Shown in pieces: positions 37,036-49,248 of a stretch of DNA of 64,000 bases (the stretch's first letter is position 1; each line of letters starts with the position of its first letter). This DNA comes from Diphasiastrum complanatum (taxonomy: Eukaryota; Streptophyta; Lycopodiopsida; Lycopodiales; Lycopodiaceae), in NCBI GenBank assembly GCA_029204225.1, contig CM055109.1:31721870-31785869 (forward strand), in the 5' to 3' direction. The notes beneath the pieces were generated by a model. It saw only the letters and a list, made by a program, of their open reading frames with translations, was not told the DNA's origin and searched no databases. A program made the translations under genes and the position numbers.

Positions 37036-38075
37036 CTGGAATACTTCAAAATTGAGCCTGCTATTGCAAGAACGCAAATATTACAATCATAACAACGAGT
37101 ACGAAATGAATTGGAAACAAAAAATGGCGGGCAGGCAGATTGCGTTTGCAATGGATGTGACGAATCGTGAAGACCTTGCCTGTATCAGCAATCCAACTAA
37201 AAACATAGAAAGTGCACCTGCCAGAGCAATGGCGGGAAAATGTTATGATGAAAGTCTGCGGAATCTAGTGGAGAGCTTTTGGTACATCCCCCATCGGATA
37301 TCTATGGCTGCAGCTTAAGTTACTCCTGTCAATGTTCTTTGATGCAACCAAAAATATTATTTCTAATTTACTAAGCTTGTCTGCTGGTGACTGAGTCTGA
37401 TTCTGGAGTAGTAGCTGCGTTTTGGGGTTTCGCTTGCCTAAACAATCCGATTCTGGGAAATAGAGGGCTGCTGCGTAGTAGAGTTCTGCTTCATCACTTC
37501 CCGCTATGAAATTGGATAGTCTGAAATTCCGAGTGTTAGCCCAATTCGATCTTTAGCAAATCAACCTCTATGATCGCCTCGTTCTGTGCAGGTGCACAAG
37601 AATCAAGACCCAGATTCAAGCTAGAATTTGAGGGCTATTGGTTGGTACCTGAGATCAAGCATTCATTTCTAGACATAAAGCCTCCAAACATTCTTAGAGA
37701 AAGGAGGCTCAAGTCTAGCTGGTAGATTATTTGCCATCCCTCTTAGGTTGAGATTTTGCAAATTTCCTCCGGTTCTCAAGGGTGAAAGAGTATACAAATT
37801 TGCTAAGGGCATTGAAAACAAGACAGATGTGGCAAGACAGACAGATGTGGCAAGCCTACCTTTGCAATATCTTGCTAACTTGCACTTTATCACAATTTTT
37901 TGGAAGTTGTCTTATAGAGGAGATGAGAGCATGGAAATGCATGTTTTGGTAACGATAATAGATTACATGTTCAGTTTCGTCTTTGATAGATTAGTGTTTA
38001 TAGGGAGGTGATATAATAACATGATTGGTTTTTTTTAATCACGCATGATTTGAAACATTTTCGGATTAAATGCTA
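37036..38075. other. Upstream flank of the minus-strand gene; start not found
   Basis: The first exon and promoter of the Lines-homologue should lie here or further up, but no ATG-bearing exon with a fitting donor was convincing. A plus-strand open stretch at 37052-37318 has no recognisable domain. ACAGATGTGGCAAG is duplicated in tandem near 37821-37853. Confidence 0.3.
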
Positions 38076-38810
38076 GTTCAAATCACAGTTGCAGCGGATC
38101 GCGATCCGCTGCAAAAATGCTCAGCGATCCGCGACCCGGATTGCGATTTTTTTTTTTGTGAAAAAAGACTAACGGCCAATTTTTTATTTTTTGAGTTTAA
38201 TACTAACTAAAACCACATGATGGAATGATTACAATCCAAGATATATCATAGTTCAATCAGGCTATTTCGGATAGCCGATTCTAAGATGCACATTCCGTGA
38301 AGTATTTCTAATTTCTAACAGACTAAGGCCTTTCCAAATATTTGTTTTTGAAATCAAAAATTAGTTTTGCTTTTGAAATATTTGCTTTTCGAATAGATAT
38401 CAGAAATCAGTTTTGAAATGGAGTTCTCATGCCAATGGTTTGCAGATCTACTGATTCCGTTTTCTGTTAGAAAACGATAGAAAGAGTTAGAAGGAGCCTT
38501 CCTTAGACTAGCAAGAATTGTATACTTCTTGTGGAATAGCTAAAACCATCTGAAACCATCTACTGATGTCTAGATTTCTGAAACCATCTAAAAATGCAGC
38601 CATTTGAAACCATCTACTGATGTCCAGATTTCTGATGAATGTAGTCTACAGCCATCTGCAACCAAACAACAGATCTACATAGCAATTGCTTTTTTGATAC
38701 CCTTTCACATGATACCCATATTGGCAACTTTTCAGGAAAAAAAAAAAGATTTGCGATCCGGGAATTCTTGGATCGCGTTCCGGAACGTGGCTTGCAACTA
38801 TAGTTCAAAT
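38076..38810. mobile_element. Non-autonomous hAT-type element (719 bp) with 8-bp target duplication
   Basis: The element spans 38084-38802 and is flanked by perfect GTTCAAAT repeats (38076-38083 and 38803-38810). Its ends are CACAGTTGCAGCGGATCGCG on the left, while the right end read inward gives TATAGTTGCAAGCCACG, an imperfect inverted pair. GATCGCGATCCGC and TCCGGAACG palindromic blocks lie near the ends. The interior has no transposase. It carries two near-copies of GAAACCATCTACTGATGTC. It shares end motifs and the GATACCCATATTGGCA block with the elements at 27.95 and 32.7 kb. Confidence 0.8.
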
Positions 38811-39064
38811 ATTGTTAGACCCTATGCTTGGTGTATTGTTTTTGCTACTGCTATTCTGATTGAAAATTGTAACTTTATTAAATATAGATTGGCCAATTTG
38901 GAATTATTTCGTGATTTAATGTATTGGAGTCCATGTTCGATTCATGTTACTGATTTTGAATATGTGTTGGTGATTTTGTCGGGCTTTTTTACCAATTTCA
39001 CAATTGTCAAATTGCATCCATACAATTTGCAATTCATCATGTTATATCTTATTAGTATATTGTA
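38811..39064. other. Unassigned spacer
   Basis: An AT-rich stretch between the hAT-type element and a copia fragment. No feature recognised. Confidence 0.3.
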
Positions 39065-39413
39065 AATGTACCTCTGTTGAGTGATGTAAATCAGCCTTTG
39101 CTCTTTGTCTCTGTGGATTTAAATGCCTAGACAATAATGAGCTTCACCCATATTTGTCATGTCGAATTCACTTCACATCTTTTATCAATTCAACACTATC
39201 GCTGAATGTGTCGTCCACATACAAGGTGGTCGTAATAAAAAAATGTTGCACTGACTTGACGTAGACATTCAAATATGAAGTGCCTGGATTATAACCATGT
39301 TCAATAAGAAAAGTGTTATTTCTCTAAAACCAAGCTCTAGTATATTGAGGCCATACAGTACTCTATGGAGTTTACATACATGATATTCTTTGTCGTTCAT
39401 TAGATAACCTTAG
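39065..39413 (-). pseudogene. Copia reverse transcriptase fragment
   Basis: The minus strand reads, with stops and frame changes, V-C-K-L-H-R-V-L-Y-G-L, then F-L-I-E-H-G-Y-N-P-G-T-S, ITTLYVDDTFSDS, and finally M-G-E-A-H-Y-C-L-G-I. This is the copia RT core with an intact Y-V-D-D box. It is joined directly, at about 39414, to a plus-strand gypsy RT, so it was cut by that insertion or by a rearrangement. Confidence 0.7.
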
Positions 39414-42021
39414 GGTTGTATCATGTAGTAAAAAGGATGGTGGCACATGTTTGTGTGGTGACTTTAAGAAGTTAAATGTTTTAACCATCAAGAACAAATG
39501 TTCCTTACCTAGGATGGATGATCTTATGGATCATCTGAATGGGGCTAAATATTTCTCCAAGATTGATCTTAGATCAAGATACCATCAGATAAGGATTAGG
39601 AACGAAGATGTTCCTAAGACTAGATTTCGATCCAGATATGGCCATTATGAGTTTTTAGTGTTACCTTTTGGACTCACGAATGCCCTTGCCACGTTCCAGC
39701 AAATGATGCACGATATTCTTCGTCCATATCTAGGAAAGTTTGTGGTGGTGTATTTGGATGACATATTAATTTATAGTCGGACCCTTGAGGAGCATGAAGA
39801 GCATCTTCGTATTGTCTTAGATCTTCTAAGGCAAGAAAAGCTCTATGCTAAGGAGTCAAAATATGAGTTCTTTCAAACTAAACTCAAATACTTGGGCCAT
39901 GTCATATCAGATAAAGGTCTTGAAATCGATTATGACAAAGTCCAAAAGGTGCGAGAAAGGTCGAGACATTTGACAATTTGTGATGTGAAATCCTTTTTGG
40001 GCTTCACATGATTCTTTCATAGGTTTATCCTGGACTATGCCTTAATAGCATTGCCCTTGATGAACTAGCCACAGAAAAAGTCCATTGATAATGTGGACGG
40101 ATGAAATGAATGAGAGTTTGAGACTCTCAAGCACTGTGTTTCTACGGCTCCAATTTTGCATATTGTCGATCCTAACCGGCCCTTTGTGGTTGATACGAAT
40201 GCTAGCGACTTTGTTGTTGGAGCGGTCCTTTATCAGGACGGTAGACCAGTTGCTTTTGAAAGCAAGAAGTTGGATCATGCTCAGACTAGGTCTACTTATG
40301 AGAAGGAGCTTTTTGCAGTCATTCACACGTTAAAAATTTGGAGGCATTATCTTTATGGTGCCAAATTTACGGTAATGACTGATCACCAATCTCTTAAGTA
40401 TATCTGTGATGCGAAGGACCTTCGTGGCCGTAAGGCTAGATGGTCGAAACTCATTCACGAGTTTGTCTTTGACATTAAGTATCGTAAAGGTACGTCGAAC
40501 TATGTTGTCGATGCCTTGAGCCGGATTGGAGAGATTAATCAGTTATGCTTTGCTGAGATCCAATCTGATTTGTATCTTTCACTACGGGATCTTTGTCGAA
40601 CCGATAGGTTTTTTGGTCGCATCTGGCTAGATGTCTTGACAGGAAATTCTAGATCTAAAAATGACCTTGGGATGCAAGATCCCAAGCAATCCCGTAATGA
40701 TAAGCTACTTGAAGACTATTCCATAAGGAATGGCCTGCTTTTCCGAAAGGGGAAGGTTTGTGTCCCGGATAGGGAAGACTTGCGGGCCCAAATCCTGCAG
40801 CAGTGTCATGACAACCCTTGTGTTGGTCACCCAGGCATACAGAGGACACTTGACCTTGTTAGGCAGAATTTCTTCTGGCCTAAGATGAAAGGTCATGTGG
40901 AGGCATACGTTCAAAGTTGTGAACAATGCCAACAAAACAAAGTGGAAAGACTCAAAGTTGCCAATAAGAAATGAAAAAGTATTTCAATGGATTTTGTGGT
41001 TGGACTCCCTAAAGCCCAGAGTGATCACGATGCCATTTGGGTGGTAATTGATAGGCTAACCAAGATGGCGCAGTTTATACCAACTAAATTAACTATCAAG
41101 GCATCTGAACTAGCCTAGCTTTTCGTTGAAAAGTTGTTCAGATTGTATGGTTTGTCGAATGATATTGTTAGTGATCGTGACTCCAAGTTCATTGGCAATT
41201 TCTGGCAAGCCATTTTTGAAAAACTTGAATCTGATGGGCAGACAGAACGAGTCAACCAGACGTTGGAGGATATGCTTAGAGCATACGTTTCTCACTAACA
41301 GTCTGACTAGGAAAAGTATCTCCCTTTGGTTGAGTTCGCGCACAATAGTGCTAAGCATTCTGCCACCAGATTCAGTCCTTTTATGTTGATGTATGGCTTT
41401 CAACCGCGTTCTCCAGTTTCGGTCGGTCTCAAAGGTCTCAAGGTGCAAGCTGTAGTAGATTTCCTGCAAGATATGCAAGAAATTTTACTAATGGCCAAGG
41501 AAAGCAAGAAAACCGCTCAAGATAGAGCTCAATTTTATGCTAGCCGCGATCGTTCACCTCGGGATATTGAGGTCCGAACCTGGGTGTATCTTAAAATTCC
41601 TAAGGATTCGAAGGTACTCCGAATGGGAAAATGCCATAAGCTATCTCCTCGATATAGTGGACCTTATAAGGTTATAAAAAAAATCAACCTGGTTGCGTAT
41701 CAGCTAGATCTTTCGATTGGGGTTGGGGTTCATCCTGTTTTCCATGTACGTCATTTAAAAGAACGACTTAATAGAAAGGATTCCCTAATTCCGAAAGGTG
41801 AACTAGTTGAGCTCGAGGATCTGTCTACCTTTGTGCCTAATGTACCTAAAAAAGTTGTTGACGTTCATCGTCACCAATTGAGAAACCGTTTGGTTTCTGA
41901 ATTTCTCGTACGTTGGAAAGGTAAGACAGATGACGAGGACACTTGGGAGAGAGAGGACTATTTAAGACTGAACTTCCCTGGCTTGCTCCCATTAGGAGGA
42001 GACTCTTAAAGCGGGAGGGAA
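39414..42021 (+). mobile_element. Chromovirus (Ty3/gypsy) pol, RT to chromodomain, 5'-truncated
   Basis: Starts in the RT (SKKDGG, then FSKIDLRSRYHQIRI and V-V-V-Y-L-D-D-I-L-I-Y-S with an intact Y-L-D-D box). Continues through RNase H (FVVDTNASDFVVGAVL, LTMTDHQSL-like), integrase zinc region (HDNPCVGHPGIQRT, CEQCQQNK), catalytic SMDFVVGLP, VSDRDSKF and GQTERVNQTLEDM, and ends with a chromodomain (FLVRWKGKTDDEDTWERE). Stops lie near 40009, 40971, 41117 and 41297. About 12 codons are missing between NFWQAIFEKLE and SDGQTERV. The chromodomain may steer integration to marked chromatin. Gag and protease are absent. Confidence 0.88.
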
Positions 42022-42546
42022 TGTTACGTACCCATAAGGGTACGCAATAAAAAACTTGAGGTGACGGTCTCAGTTATGGGACGGAACGCAGATCTGGAGC
42101 TATAGGTCTTTTGGGTGCCACAAGTCAATGTCTCATTGGCACGTGATGATTCGTTGTTATGGACCCGCGTCAGTGTGCACAACTACCATGTGTCGTTAGT
42201 CATGCGTGACTCCTATGGAGGGAGATGACCCACCTGGACTATGTATATAGAGGTGGATCTCCACGAGCTGGGTATTCATTCTCTCCTGGAGAATGAAGAG
42301 CTCTTCCACTAGTGGTTAGGTCAGGATGAGTATATAGGCCTCAGGATGTAGGTAGGTGAGGGTTGAGTGTAAGGCATGGTGGTATGGGACACCATGGCTT
42401 ACTTGAGATCCGAGTTTGCTTGATGGTGGTATGTAGCTCCAGTGCACGGGGGTGAGGTGGCAGTATCTCTATGGTTGGGTGCTAATGTAGGTTCGTCACT
42501 TGTTTGTGCTTTAGTAATGACCGGCATGACAATGGGGATTCTAACA
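42022..42546 (+). repeat. 3' LTR of chromovirus
   Basis: Begins TGTTACGTACCC after the polypurine tract GCGGGAGGGA, and ends at GATTCTAACA (inverted TGTTA...TAACA ends, about 525 bp). A TATA-like TATATAGA is near 42244. No 5' LTR partner is present. Confidence 0.65.
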
Positions 42547-43640
42547 CATCCCCACTCCTCCCCCCCAAAAAAAAGTTGTGTGTGGTGACATTGGTGGTGT
42601 TTGTGTGGTAACCAATGTGGGTGGGGTGGTGACCTTGTCTGGTTGAGCAGCGACTTGTGATGTTGTCGTATCTGGTGCTGCTATAGATGTCATTGCTCCA
42701 TCACCCCCGTTGATGATGTGTGAGGGTGATGAGTGCTTTGCATTCTTTGTTGCCTTGTGTCTGGCAATTGGGCCTTGGAGGTATCAGCCTCTTGAGCTCC
42801 TGAGGATGCTACTGCTTGTGGGTCTGGCTGTGGGCTTTTTTGCTTCTATACCAGTGGAAGAATACTGGTGTTGACTCTTTTGGGTTGGAGTCCTGACGGT
42901 GAAGGGAGCGCGCACGCTTGGACTTTTTTGACTCAATGGAAATGTCCCATGCTTTGTCCGCAATCAGTAGGTGTTGGTGAAGCTTTGGCCCATTTTGTAC
43001 TTGTTGGAGAGTGATATCTGTCATGAGATATCCCATTGTGGTTAGGGACAACTTGTTCTTAAGGCACTCATGAAGGCAGTTCGAAGCAAACTATGCCCAA
43101 TCATAGAGGTTCTGGGCATGTAGTTGTGGATCTACCAACATGTGAAACAGGGACATGGGTACCAACAATTTTGTCCTTGGTCGTTGTGTGCATCTAGTGA
43201 GATATGCACATGCCGCTTGCAGTTGCTGATCATTGATCGCCTCAACTTTGTACCCGTCTTTATTTTTCCATTTATCCACTAAGGGATCGATGTACTTGAA
43301 ATATGTTGTCTGCTCTATCTTTAGGAGTGTCCTTGTGATAGCATTTGGTCCTCGAGGGAATCCAAAAGGTTGCAAGTCGTCTCCCGCAAAAGATATGTTA
43401 TAAACATAGTTCCTTATAGGGGGAACTATGAGTTGCCATTGCACTATAATTGGCATACGCCATATGTACCGAGTACGGGCTTTGATATCCCGTCAAGACA
43501 GGGATCTAGAACTCAATGGTCTTGAAGAATGAGTCTACCTATTGGTACCAGGTCTGCATCTCTGTAAGATCTAACTTGCATAGTTGGATGTCGAGCTTAT
43601 TTGCCTTGGGGTCTTCAGAACTGGATCTGGGGTTGGATGA
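42547..43640 (-). pseudogene. Unassigned minus-strand coding remnant (about 270 codons)
   Basis: A start ATG at about 43639 opens MSSNPRSSSEDPKANKLDIQ. After a frame change, 43456-43091 reads YNISFAGDDLQPFGFPRGPN and V-D-K-W-K-N-K-D-G-Y-K-V-E, then one stop, then frame-true continuation to about 42809 ending in a basic K-K-S-K-R-A-R-S-L-H-R stretch. I do not recognise the family. It follows a pyrimidine-rich leader with a repeat array like that of the gypsy element upstream, so it may be an ORF of a related retroelement or a captured gene. Confidence 0.4.
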
Positions 43641-43689
43641 CATGGTGAAAAAATGGAAGGAACAGGGTTTTGGAAAAACTGTGTCGGTT

Positions 43690-43860
43690 GGGATTTCAGA
43701 CAAGGTTAAGGGGCGTCGGTTGAGAGTTGATGGACTAGCATCGGTTGAGATTTGATGGACTGGCGTCGGTTGAGATTTGATGGACTGGCATCGGTCAAGA
43801 TTTGAGAGAGGAGCGTCGGTTGAGATGGAAGGTGAAAGTTGCGGTGTAGAAGGGATTGGA
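43690..43860. repeat. Short tandem array of GTCGGTTGAGATTTGATGGA
   Basis: Four to five units of about 22-30 bp carrying CGGTTGAGAT, lying just upstream (minus-strand sense) of the unassigned ORF. The same core fills the array at 50.58-51.33 kb. Confidence 0.8.
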
Positions 43861-44227
43861 AGATGTGTGTGGAGCAAAGTATGGTGTGGGAAGAGAGGGT
43901 TTGTGAAAGATAGATGTTGGGAAAATAAGGATGGAAGGTAAAGTGTTGTAAGGTAGAAATTTCGAAAAACGAAAAAGGTGAGGATGTCGGACAAGGATGG
44001 AGATGTGTGGAAATGGATGTGTGGAGGTTGGAAATGAACTGGATGTAAACAACAAGTTGTGTGATGTTATTGATAGTATAATCAATAGTGTAATGGGAGC
44101 TTGGTGGATGCTCGCGTGACACTACCCCTCAGCATGCGAAAAACTGCAAGATTATGTATTGTCTGTTGGCGATGTTACGTTCGAAGGTTTTGTTTCCCAA
44201 TCAGAGCGACTGTTTCAACTATCTCTG

Positions 44228-45121
44228 TCAAAATCTTACATATCGTCTTGTTAGTTGATTCGGCCTGGCCATTACATCTAGGATAGTACGGTGGTGTACT
44301 TTTTCTGTGAACGACAAGGTAATGGCGTAGTAAATTGTCAATGACAGCATTAAAAAATGCGTGCCGTGATCACTAACTAGCTCTATGGGACAGCCAAAAC
44401 GTGTAATAATGTTTTCATAAAGGAAACGCATGACAATTTTTGCGTTGGCGTCCTTCGTTGCTCGAGCCTCAACCCACTTACTGGCATAATCTGTGGCTAT
44501 GAGGATGTAACGAGCTTGGGTATGTTACACTGCTGGACTGATTGGTCCAACAAAGTCAATTCCTCGCTTATGGAAGGCTTCGTCTTCTATAATGGGGGTC
44601 AGTGGTGTGAAGTCTGCTTTGGTATTTTTCTTAGCTCGTTGACAAACATCACACGTTTTAATGACAACAAACGTGTCCTTAAATAAAGATGGCCACCACA
44701 ATCCTGCTCGAAGGATAATCTTTGCGGTTGCTTCAGCTGAAAAGTGGCCACCGCCAACGCCCTCATGAGCCTGAGATATGATTGGTCGTATCTCAGATTC
44801 ATAACCACATCGTCGAATGATACCATCAACACCCCTTTTGTAAAGTTGTCCTACTATTAATTGAAAGGGTGCTAGTTTTAGCAAAAAATTTCTTTTCGTC
44901 ATCGTACTCATGCCTTCTTTGAGTCTGCCTGTCGTTAGGAATTGAGTGATCTCGTCAGCCCATAAGGGTGTAGCATCAATCTGAAAGCATGCATCAGGAA
45001 TATCATCGTTGACTAGTGCAGTTGCTTTTTCAGCATTTGGTAGCCGGGAAAAGTAATCTGCCATGAAATGTTGGGTCCCTTTCCAAACGACTACGTGGAA
45101 ATTAAATTTCATTAATATCAA
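44228..45121 (-). pseudogene. Gypsy integrase (and RNase H tail)
   Basis: Two consecutive open stretches. The first (45121-44525) has the end of RNase H (ADYFSRLPNAEK) and the zinc-binding H-x6-H and C-x2-C motif (AHEGVGGGH, CDVCQRAKK), then RGIDFVGPI with the first catalytic Asp. A stop at about 44525 is followed in frame by A-R-Y-I-L-I-A-T-D-Y-A-S-K-W-V-E-A, and then the second (44431-44228) has I-E-L-V-S-D-H-G-T-H-F with the second Asp. The glutamate region is degraded. Integrase joins the element to target DNA. Confidence 0.78.
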
Positions 45122-45178
45122 CAGACATCGAGCTATACATCCCGTTTTACAAGATTTATCAACAATATATAATAGGGC

Positions 45179-46345
45179 TTAATGGTCGGTGTAGAATGCA
45201 AATGTCTGGCCTAGCAAATAATGTCTTAGTTGTTGTACAACATAGATCATCGCCAATGCCTCTCTCTTGGTGTTTGTATGGTTTACTTCAGCAGGCACTA
45301 GTTGCCTGCTCAAGAAACGTATTGGGAAGTCTTTGCAATACTCATCCGGTTGTGCAAGAAGACCTCCAATGGCATACTTACTTGCGTCAGTATGCACATG
45401 AAACTCTTTCGTATAATCTGGCGAGCGGAGTATGGGTGCCATGGTAAGGGTTGTTTTCAACTCCTCAAAGGCTTTAATTTGTTCTTCGGTCCAGCGAGGA
45501 TCTACCACAACTAAATAAACGAGGCGTGCCTTGCCGGCATAGTCGATTATAAATATGCGATAATAATTTGTATGACCGAGGAAGACATATACCTCCTTCA
45601 CTATTGCAGGTAAGGGCATTTCGACTATAACCTTGATTTTGGAAGGAGGATCGGTAGAAATACCATCCTTTGAAATTATATGCCCGAGTACGACCCCATG
45701 GGTGACCCATATTTGGCATTTATCAGGGTTTAGTGAAATTCCAAATCTACGACAGCGAATGAAGATTTTCTCCAGTGCGTCAAGGTGTGTAGTTGCTGAG
45801 GAATGTACACCCAGATCGTCGAGATTAATCTCCACAATCCGATGTAACAGGTCTTGGAAGGCCAGTTGCATGACCCTCTGGAATGTTGAAGGGGCGTTGC
45901 ATAAGCCAAAAGGCATAACGTTATAAGTATAAACCCCGTTCTCTGTGGCAAAGGCCGTTTTATGTTTATCTTCAGGGGCTATTTGAACAAGGAAATAACT
46001 GCTGAATCCATCCAAGAAGCTGAAAGCTTCAGCTCCTTCCATTTCCTCTAATATTTGGGTTGTTAAAGACAAGGAAAAATGGTCTTTCTTTGTAACCGCA
46101 TTAAGGTTTTTAAGATTGACACAGATACAAAGCTTGCCGTTTTTCTTGGGTACAACCACAATGGGTGATACCCAATCAGTATGTTGAACTTCATAAATGA
46201 AGCCAACATCTATCAATTTCTTAATATCCTCATCGATCCTCTCACGATAGATAGGGTTAGATCTATAAGGTTTAGCCCTAACAAGCTTAGCATTGTCTTC
46301 TAAAGGAATTCTGTGGACCACTATTTCAGGTGGGATTCCTTTCAT
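45179..46345 (-). pseudogene. Gypsy reverse transcriptase and RNase H
   Basis: 388 open codons. The RT begins with the usual Pro-rich P-Y-R-S-N-P segment, then WVSPIVVVPKKNGK, NLKNLNAVTKKDHFSL, the FSFLDGFSSYFLVQI motif with its Asp, and MPFGLCNAPSTFQRVM. The catalytic box reads N-L-D-D where Y/F-x-D-D is expected; the two Asp are kept. RNase H starts at EFHVHTDASKYAIGGLL and runs to AFYTDH, where the frame stops. Probably inactive given the surrounding frameshifts, although this stretch itself is open. Confidence 0.85.
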
Positions 46346-46549
46346 TTCTGTATAATTCCATGCAAATACATCCCTGTATTTGCGAAGCAGAATTTCCAGA
46401 TCAGAAAGTTGGACTGATGACAGATGTGCACCAACATGAACTATTCGATCTATCTCCTCGTCAAGATCTTTAAAGTTTAGCGGAATTGTCTTAACAGGTC
46501 CTTCAAAGGAGTTAGAACTTGGTGTAGGTTTCCGGTGTGGTTGTGGTAG

Positions 46550-48336
46550 CTAGATAACAACATCATCCAGTGTGAAATCTCTGAAGTTCCATGCAAGATC
46601 AAAAGGTGGTTCCACCAAGTTGTCGGGGACTTTGGAAATCATCTTTGTTGAGTCACTACCTGAGGTGGAAGCTTCATCTGATTGTTTGGTTTCTGTCTCC
46701 TTAGACAAGGGCTTTATTGGCTGTTTAAGCTTCTCATGCATTTGTTTTTGATGCTCGGTTAATTTTGTATCGATAATTTTATTTTTTTGTAACCGAGGTT
46801 TTTGTGGTCTTTGAGTGGACGTTATTGTTGTCTCACGTATTATATCGCCATCGATGGTATCCCAGACTTCGTCTAGATACACATCCCATGTATGCACTTT
46901 GGATTTGGGCCTATATGCTTGTGTGTTGGGTACTTTGGATGTTAGTTGGACATGAGTCAACGGTCCTGGTGACTTGATCTCCTGAGGAATTGATTTGGGC
47001 GGATAAGGTTGGGCATCTAGATATAGGAGTACATGTTCATCTGTCATTTCAACATCATCCATGGAAAGAACACCTTCTTCCGAAACATGGGCGGTAGAGA
47101 CACTAGGTTCTCCTGGTGGACACCAAGCTATAGGAATCGGGTCAATCATCATAAGTGGAATGATGGGTGTGTCAATGTTTGTAGAATATGGGAGAATATC
47201 CACAGCTTTTGTAGCAGTTTCGAGACAACATCGATTGGAATCAGCACAGTCCATAGTGGCTAGTGCTTGACCCCAATTAATTATGTCCGTGGATCTTGTA
47301 TAGTGGTCGTTGGGTTGGATCAGGACACTATTTGATTCGTCATATGTTGTTGATGACCAATCATCATAAACTTTAGCAGGCTTGACATGGCCAGTTGAGT
47401 CAACAGTGACTCATTGATAGTTATTGCCAAAGGTGATTTTGTTGTGCTTCCAATCTTGGACAACACCTGCCATCTAGAGCCAGGGTGTACTAAGAAGGAG
47501 TAAGTATTAGCATCTTCTAGTAAGTCTAAGATGACACAATCTATCACAAATTTGACACCTGCTATTTGAACTTTAATATTGGATAAATGACCAATAAGGT
47601 CGGTAACTCGTTGATCAACCATGCGAAGTTCATATCATGGTTGATCGAGAGTATGGAAGTCCCATGACTTTGCCAAGGACAAAGCCATTATATTGACGCC
47701 TGATCCGCTATCAAGGATAGCAGATAATGTGGGATAGTCTTTATAGGACAAAGGCAGGGTGATGCTAGTCCCCTTAGCAACACCTATCTTCAGCAGATTC
47801 ATGGGAATCTGGGGGATTTCAGGAATCTCTTTTATTTTTCATTGTTCATAAGGGAATAGTAGGCAGTTGAAAACTACAATGGATATAACGTTGAAGCCCA
47901 GTGAACGATTTTATTGCACTATGGAACGGCATGGTGAGTTGAGCTTGCAGAAGGTCAAAAAATATCTCAAGTCCCTATATGGATTGCTCCTTTTTGGAGA
48001 TTTGACTGATAACAGACTATCCGTATGTTCTTCCTCTCGCAAAAACTCATCTTGAAATTCATTGTATTGCCTTTGTTCCACTTTTTGGTCTGGGTAATCT
48101 TTTGGTAATGTGGAAGCCGTCAAGTGGCTTCCCTAGGGGTCAGCTGATTTTATATGGTTTTGCTGCTGTTCTTGTTGTTGGCGTTGTGCTCTAGTTAGAA
48201 CTCTAACAGGTTCGGATGACATATGACGTGCTGGAAGAATCCTGTTAGGTTGTTTAGGATAATCCTTGAAACTGTGTTTATGAACACAGTCTGGGCACTC
48301 CACATGGTATTGGTTTTTAACTTTACAGTCAACCAT
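46550..48336 (-). pseudogene. Gypsy gag-pol linker, zinc-knuckle remnant and protease
   Basis: The retropepsin motif A-I-L-D-S-G-S-G-V-N-I-M-A lies near 47700, with Y-P-T-L-S before it. A Cys/His stretch (CKVKNQYHVECPDCVHKH) at about 48330-48275 is a damaged zinc knuckle region. The stretch 47254-46550 is a variable acidic and Thr/Pro-rich linker of 234 open codons before the RT. Several stops interrupt the reading. Confidence 0.6.
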
Positions 48337-49248
48337 GATATGTCATGTTTCACTAAAAATAAAGCAGCGGTTGCTCATTGGTCCTGTGGCAATAGCATAA
48401 CCATCTTGGATGGCTAGTTGTGCTGGATTTTTTGGTGTTGTGGGATACCATCCCATTTGCATGAGCATGAGTTGTCGATTTGATATTGGTGAGAACTAGG
48501 TGATGGAAGTGTTGTATCATGATGATATGAGTGATCGTAGGAGTTTTCTACCAGATGTGCTTGTGCAGACTCTCGAGGGTGTCTATGTTTTTGTGCTCCT
48601 AGATCAGATTGTCTTCTTGGAGGTGGTCCTAAGAGCGCCAACTGTGGTTGAGGTTCATGTCTAGGTTGTCTAGGCAACTCTTGTATACGAACTTGGTTGT
48701 TTCGTGGTTGGTAGTGCGTGTGTTGGTTCTGTGAAACAAACGGTTGTCAAGGGAGTTGAGAATGTCTTTCCGACTGGTTGTGAGGCTGATTCCTCGGGTT
48801 ATAATAGCAATAAAGTGATGTATGTCCCATAAAGTCGTAGATGTCACATTTGATCAATGAAGTATCTGGGACTGGGAGGATTTGGCCAGTGGGTAAGTGA
48901 CCTGGCATCGAACTCTGGATAGACTTAAGAGTGTTTTGAAACTCTTTCGTGAGTTTCTCCATCTATTGTTGGTGTTGCTGGTTAAGCAACTCCATCTGTG
49001 TTTTCCACAACTATTCTCGTGTTTCCTCGTGTGGTTGAGCTTCTTGGACAGCACGATGTGCTCTCCGTTCACGTGGCTCATCGACATCTGAGCCCTCGTC
49101 TTCCCTCCAAATGGCATCATACATGGCTTGTTTCAATGATGTATATTCATCATTGGAGCGAAGTTCACGTCGTATCCATCATGGAAGTCCAACGAGGAAC
49201 CAAATTATGAGCATAGACTTAGTGGGTTGCTCTTGTACCTGACATTTT

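Noticed and set aside
37052-37318. Plus-strand 88-codon frame beginning MSLLLQERK as a host gene
   Set aside because: No recognisable domain, and its start overlaps the acceptor side of the proposed minus-strand exon.
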